Assembly: GCA_037893225.1 (NCBI GenBank)
Contig: JAZGUH010000406.1
Coordinates: 744,001 to 808,000, forward strand
Direction: 5' to 3'
From: Hippasteria phrygiana
Lineage: Eukaryota > Echinodermata > Asteroidea > Valvatida > Goniasteridae
DNA length: 64,000 nucleotides
Shown: positions 61,056-64,000 of the stretch, piece by piece
Position numbering within the stretch: position 1 is the stretch's first letter
How the letters are laid out: each line of letters starts with the position of its first letter
Notes under the pieces: model-generated
Database searches by the model: none
What the model was told of the DNA's origin: nothing
Seen by the model: the letters and a program-made list of their open reading frames with translations, nothing else
Made by a program: the position numbers and the translations under genes

Positions 61056-62064
61056 CGTTTATATTTATATCGTTTTGTCTTTCTATTTTCGATATCTGAT
61101 TTATGGGCGTGGGGAAGTCTACACCTTTGAAATTTAATCCGTCATCAGTTTTATAGGTAGATGGATTATTTCCACGAAATTGGTACTTTGGGTTTGTTGC
61201 TATTTGATTTTTAACTCTATCGGTATATATACCCAAGGCGGCTCTTAAACACCATCTTATACACTCTCGATCTTCGTTTTTGATGTTAAATGTTGCGCGT
61301 TTGTTAGTTATATAGTCGGGTAGTTTTACGTAAGAAGCACCCGCGAGTGAGTTAGCTCTGGTTATGTTGATGTAAAACGCAAGTATTTTATCTGCGATCC
61401 AACCGCTTCCTTTATTAGTGTATTTATCTATCGCAGACATTATCGTTTCAAATTGTTGTTTGAGCGTAGTTTGTATATCACTCTCGTTTAAGACGCGATT
61501 TTGATAACTAAAATGAGTTGCCGTCGATGTTTCAGTCTCACCATCCGAGGTACTCTTTTTATACTTTACTTTCATAGCGATCTGAAGTTTCATCGTTCTT
61601 AGTTCTCTTAATTCAGCGGTTATTTTGCTTTTGATCATCGACGCGTGTGTGTTGTAAAATTGTTCCGGATCGTCGATAAACAGATTTGGTACAATTTCCC
61701 AATTTCTATAACTGTTCGAAAATCTTCTCGTCTCTCGAAAGTCTGGTTCTCTAAAAATATTTGGAGATTTAAATCTTTTTATAGCTTCGACGTAATCTTT
61801 TTTCAGCGCTTGACCATTTCTACCCGTGGGGGTAACTTGAATATTTTTATCGCGTATGATTCGCTCTAGACTTTCTTTAGTTTGAACTCTCAAATTTTTA
61901 AATTTGTTTTCCTCTTTCTTTATAGCGTAAATATAATCTCGTCTGATATACGTATTGCCGCGTCCTGTTGGCGTTCCTAAAGATAAGTTATACTTATCGA
62001 TATATTTTTTTAAAGTTATTTTGTTCCATCTATTGTATCCGTGAATCAAAGGTTGATTTTCCAT
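60376..62064 (-). CDS. Fortuitous fusion ORF: PolB N-terminus plus Penelope GIY-YIG domain
   Basis: The frame stays open for 562 residues across the insertion boundary. About 332 residues are PolB N-terminus with the duplicated SAP-like motifs; about 230 are the Penelope-like linker and GIY-YIG nuclease. Whether it is expressed is unknown; it begins at the native PolB start codon 324 bp inside the TIR end. Confidence 0.7.
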   Translation of the reverse strand: MENQPLIHGYNRWNKITLKKYIDKYNLSLGTPTGRGNTYIRRDYIYAIKKEENKFKNLRVQTKESLERIIRDKNIQVTPTGRNGQALKKDYVEAIKRFKSPNIFREPDFRETRRFSNSYRNWEIVPNLFIDDPEQFYNTHASMIKSKITAELRELRTMKLQIAMKVKYKKSTSDGETETSTATHFSYQNRVLNESDIQTTLKQQFETIMSAIDKYTNKGSGWIADKILAFYINITRANSLAGASYVKLPDYITNKRATFNIKNEDRECIRWCLRAALGIYTDRVKNQIATNPKYQFRGNNPSTYKTDDGLNFKGVDFPTPINQISKIERQNDININDLALKEKTPSTNADPKIPLVTTFHPSLPPLRKITNDNHHILHTSDRLARAAPDNPVLAYRRPRNLRDLIVRAEVPTLAASPPIQHGTFKCDSRCVVCQTHMQESDSFSGHSSGTTHRTNGNITCNTSNVIYLISCRVCGIQYVGETKNTLKKRFYGHRSTVNTKKMDTPVGHHFNLPNHSISDMILQGIESLCHRKDSVRLSREKVWMKRLRTIQPHGLNIQEGND

Positions 62065-62104
62065 CTTTATAGTAACAACTATAATATTTTTTTTAAAAAC
62101 TTAA

Positions 62105-62387
62105 AAAAAAAATTATTTTTTTTGGCTATGTTATTTTGGAGAGGAAAAGTATCTGTGCGAACAACGAAAAAATACTTTTTTTGTTTCTGATTTTGTTGAT
62201 TTTGTGCTAATTTTGCTGTATAGATATACAGCAAAATTTAGAAAAATTTAGATATATTTTTGGGCGATTTTTAGACGATTTTTTAATTTCTAAATTTCTT
62301 AAAATTTGGTGTATGTACCTACAGCAAAATTGGGGAGATTTTTGAAATAACATGAAATGACATGGGATCGGCGATTCCTATACTACT
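62105..62387 (-). repeat. Right terminal inverted repeat, outer Polinton
   Basis: Reverse complement of 29941-30225, ending ATACTACT, followed by the TAGGG duplication (62388-62392). It contains the palindrome AAATTTTGCTGTATA-GA-TATACAGCAAAATTT (about 62208-62240). Confidence 0.9.
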
Positions 62388-62392
62388 TAGGG

Positions 62393-62771
62393 ACAAGAGG
62401 CAGATACCCCTTTGTCCCATATCTTGCCGGGTATTAACATAGAGTCATTGCGTTTTTTAAGTCACACGATACAAGGCTAAAACTTAAAGCCACTCTAGGT
62501 ATTAGAGAGCAACGAACAGAGATGATAGAGTTGCTTACTGTACCACCCAAACGGTTTTCATGGACGCAAATTTCAATAGAGAATAATCTTCAACAGAAAG
62601 GGTTGCAAAATATTGTTTGAAATACGACAACTATTAGGTGGAAGCTGTAATGTCCTCGTCATATAATCTAAAATATAACGTCACCTTATTGTCATATATC
62701 GACATTCCATGATAAATTTCCTCAGAGAGACGGTATCCTATCCATTGGCGTCGCCATGATTTGTTCCTGGG
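62393..62771. other. Right flank of the Polinton, no gene
   Basis: The first 45 bases (CAGATACCCCTTTGTCCCAT, GCCGGGTATT) resemble the left flank at 29888-29928 in the same orientation, so the Polinton interrupted a tandem repeat or lies between two repeat units. Nothing else recognised. Confidence 0.55.
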
Positions 62772-62974
62772 CAGTGGCGTAGCCAAGGGGGGGGGGGGGG
62801 GGGCAAGGGGGAAACTGTCCCCCTGTAGGAACTCTTGCCCCCTCTTGCCCCCCCCCCCCCTCTAGAAAATTGGGATATGCGTTACTATATGCGTTACTAT
62901 AGCGAATTTCCCCCCTTGAAAATAGCCATGCCCCCCGTTTGCCCCCCTCTAGGAAGAGCCTGGCTACGCCACTG
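62772..62974. mobile_element. 203-bp hAT-type MITE with 8-bp target duplication
   Basis: Ends CAGTGGCGTAGCCA and GGCTACGCCACTG are inverted repeats. TTCCTGGG flanks it exactly at 62764-62771 and 62975-62982. The interior is G- and C-run rich. Eight-base duplications and CAG...CTG ends are typical of hAT elements. Confidence 0.92.
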
Positions 62975-63199
62975 TTCCTGGGGAGGGGGGGGGGAAGCAC
63001 CCACCAGAAAGTATCAAAGCCTGGGAGAAATCACCGGCCATGGAAGAAATCGAAAGGGGAAATTTGTTCAAGACCGCGATACCCATATACTCCTATTGTA
63101 TATGGCCGCATTTTAGGCCCCTTTTAGCGGGTTCCAAGTTCTAAATGAATATATCGACATTGACTTCGCGCCCTTATTTTTGTCTCTCTTTTTTTATTT

Positions 63200-63255
63200 C
63201 CAGGGGCGGGGGGGGGGGGGGAGTTCCCCCTTGCCCCCTCCCCCCGCGACGCCCA
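63200..63255. repeat. G/C-run repeat fragment
   Basis: CCAGGGGCGGGG, a G run, then CCCTTGCCCCCTCCCCCCGC. It resembles one end of the hAT-type MITEs seen elsewhere in the window, but no pair of ends is visible. Confidence 0.4.
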
Positions 63256-63302
63256 TGATCCTATCTTAAATATGACATCGTCAAGTAAACAGTATCTCTA
63301 TA

Positions 63303-63414
63303 GAGTACCGAAGTCTGACGTCAGTTGCCGCGGCAACTGGTTCCAAACACATGCAGTTTATAATGTATTCTGGTTCCAAACATTGCATTGATTGACGTCA
63401 TCACTTCGGTACTC
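63303..63414. mobile_element. 112-bp MITE, copy 2 (partner 17088-17198)
   Basis: Same inverted ends, GAGTACCGAAGT...ACTTCGGTACTC, and about 90% similar interior. TA on the left (63301-63302) and TG on the right, a mutated TA duplication. Confidence 0.85.
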
Positions 63415-63647
63415 TGTAAGACATCATCTTACTATCAAAATATGTTGCCATTCCGTCGTCCCATCTAGATAGCGCACACCGTAGTTTTTGCAGTGTATAG
63501 AAAGTCTACTGTACGGTTGTCAACAATATTAAGCTTTGCATAACTGTAGCCTCTCTGGGCAGCGAAATTTGTTTTTCCAAACGTCATCCGATCGTTGAGC
63601 TCTCTCTATAATACTTTTAATACGCACGCATATAATGCAATGAAGTC

Positions 63648-63720
63648 TCGTTGTCTCAGTCGATACGGTGTAAGGCTTTGAGGTTGGAGATTGTGGGTTC
63701 AATTCCTCGACGTTACCAAC
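63648..63720 (+). mobile_element. tRNA-like head of a SINE
   Basis: A-box-like TGTCTCAGTCGATACGG (63652-63668) and a good B box GGGTTCAATTCC (63695-63706) at tRNA spacing. The acceptor arms do not pair, so it is a SINE head or tRNA pseudogene and not a functional tRNA. Confidence 0.5.
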
Positions 63721-63734
63721 TTTTTGTTTCTAAT

Positions 63735-63870
63735 TTCCAGCTTTGGAGGATTTTTTCAAAGGGAAATAAAGTCCGAAATTTCATTACGTTTACGAATTCA
63801 CTTTTTTTTCTTATTCGTGGCTCCGGAGGATTATTTTTAAAGGGAAGTAAAGTCCGAAATCTCACAGCGT
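63735..63870 (+). repeat. Two degenerate ~85-bp direct repeats
   Basis: GGAGGATTTTTTCAAAGGGAAATAAAGTCCGAAAT (in two parts) recurs as GGAGGATTATTTTTAAAGGG...AAGTCCGAAAT about 85 bp later. Probably the body of the SINE whose tRNA-like head lies just upstream. Confidence 0.6.
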
Positions 63871-64000
63871 TCATCCTATTCGGATGTCGTTTGGGGAAAC
63901 AATTCGCCTCCGGGAAGCTGTGTGTGGCACAGTTTGGCATTTTAATATTAGTCTGCGTCCAATTTTAAGTTCAACTTGGGTTAATAATAACATACGACCA

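Larger units (their letters stand above)
56897..62064 (-). pseudogene. POLB: Protein-primed type B DNA polymerase, multiply broken (outer)
   Basis: Homologue of the inner PolB, in pieces. N-terminal 330 residues at 62064-61068; then a Penelope-like insertion; then 59894-58587 (C2HC finger, exonuclease I YADFESIL, HNH-like DHCHTTGKYRGAAHAYCN, exonuclease II); 58542-57748 (motif A DANNLYGWAM); and 57715-57080 (motifs B and C, NNSVFGKTMEN and YTDTDSLL). Frameshifts lie near 58560, 57730 and 57078. Two mini-elements lie inside it and a half-element supplies its stop codon. It reads toward the array of minor-capsid-like genes and is convergent with them. Confidence 0.92.
29941..62387. mobile_element. 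Nested Maverick/Polinton block (outer element plus inner element)
   Basis: Terminal inverted repeats start AGTAGTAT and end ATACTACT, flanked by TAGGG on both sides (29936-29940, 62388-62392). Inside lie two related gene sets. The outer element runs on the minus strand at 29941-39656 and resumes at 55904-62387 with its missing PolB end. The inner element (39657-55903) is in the opposite orientation. PolB, rve integrase, packaging ATPase and a double-jelly-roll-type MCP identify the Polinton/adinto-like group. Without the Penelope insertion the remaining outer parts sum to about 15 kb, near the usual 15-20 kb. Homologous proteins in the two elements differ at many positions, so they are separate lineages and not a recent inverted duplication. 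Confidence 0.88.

Overview
The window is eukaryotic (animal) DNA made almost entirely of mobile elements. It holds Ty3/gypsy LTR, DIRS-like, Penelope-like and LINE retroelements, tRNA-derived SINEs, several MITEs and a Maverick/Polinton virus-like element. This mix fits an aquatic invertebrate genome, but the sequence does not settle the phylum. I found no ordinary host protein gene.

Layout. (1) 516-14924: a tandem dimer of one Ty3/gypsy retrotransposon on the minus strand, LTR-internal-LTR-internal-LTR, flanked by the 4-bp duplication ATAC. Its single long ORF carries a zinc knuckle, protease, RT, RNase H and integrase but no recognisable capsid domain; a second ORF lies 3' of it. (2) 14925-29940: non-coding accessory DNA with palindromes, MITEs, a decayed DIRS-like RT/RNase H, tRNA-Tyr- and tRNA-Lys-like sequences, a 190-bp minisatellite present in both orientations, and broken Penelope-like elements. 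(3) 29941-62387: a 32.4-kb Polinton block flanked by the 5-bp duplication TAGGG. (4) 62388-64000: a hAT-type MITE, a second copy of a 111-bp TA-flanked MITE, and a tRNA-like SINE head.

The Polinton block is best read as one Polinton inserted into another. The outer element is 29941-39656 plus 55904-62387, with gene order TIR - membrane and virion proteins - ATPase - MCP - integrase - large structural protein - minor-capsid-like genes - PolB - TIR. A related but clearly diverged inner element (39657-55903) sits in the opposite orientation inside a minor-capsid-like gene of the outer one. A later deletion removed the distal end of the inner element together with part of the target gene. A LINE fragment then hit the inner ATPase gene, and a Penelope-like fragment hit the outer PolB gene.

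Both Polintons encode a protein-primed type B DNA polymerase, an rve integrase, an A32/FtsK-like packaging ATPase, a double-jelly-roll-type major capsid protein, and a set of small membrane, proline-rich and coiled-coil proteins likely to be virion components. PolB and integrase are broken in both copies; many structural genes are still open.

The most unusual signal is a family of about 29-bp palindromic mini-insertions (core CGTAGCTACG, ends usually at GTAC). They are scattered through the Polinton genes, mostly within reading frames, and differ in presence between the outer and inner copies. They look like a eukaryotic-virus counterpart of the in-gene palindromic elements of Rickettsia.
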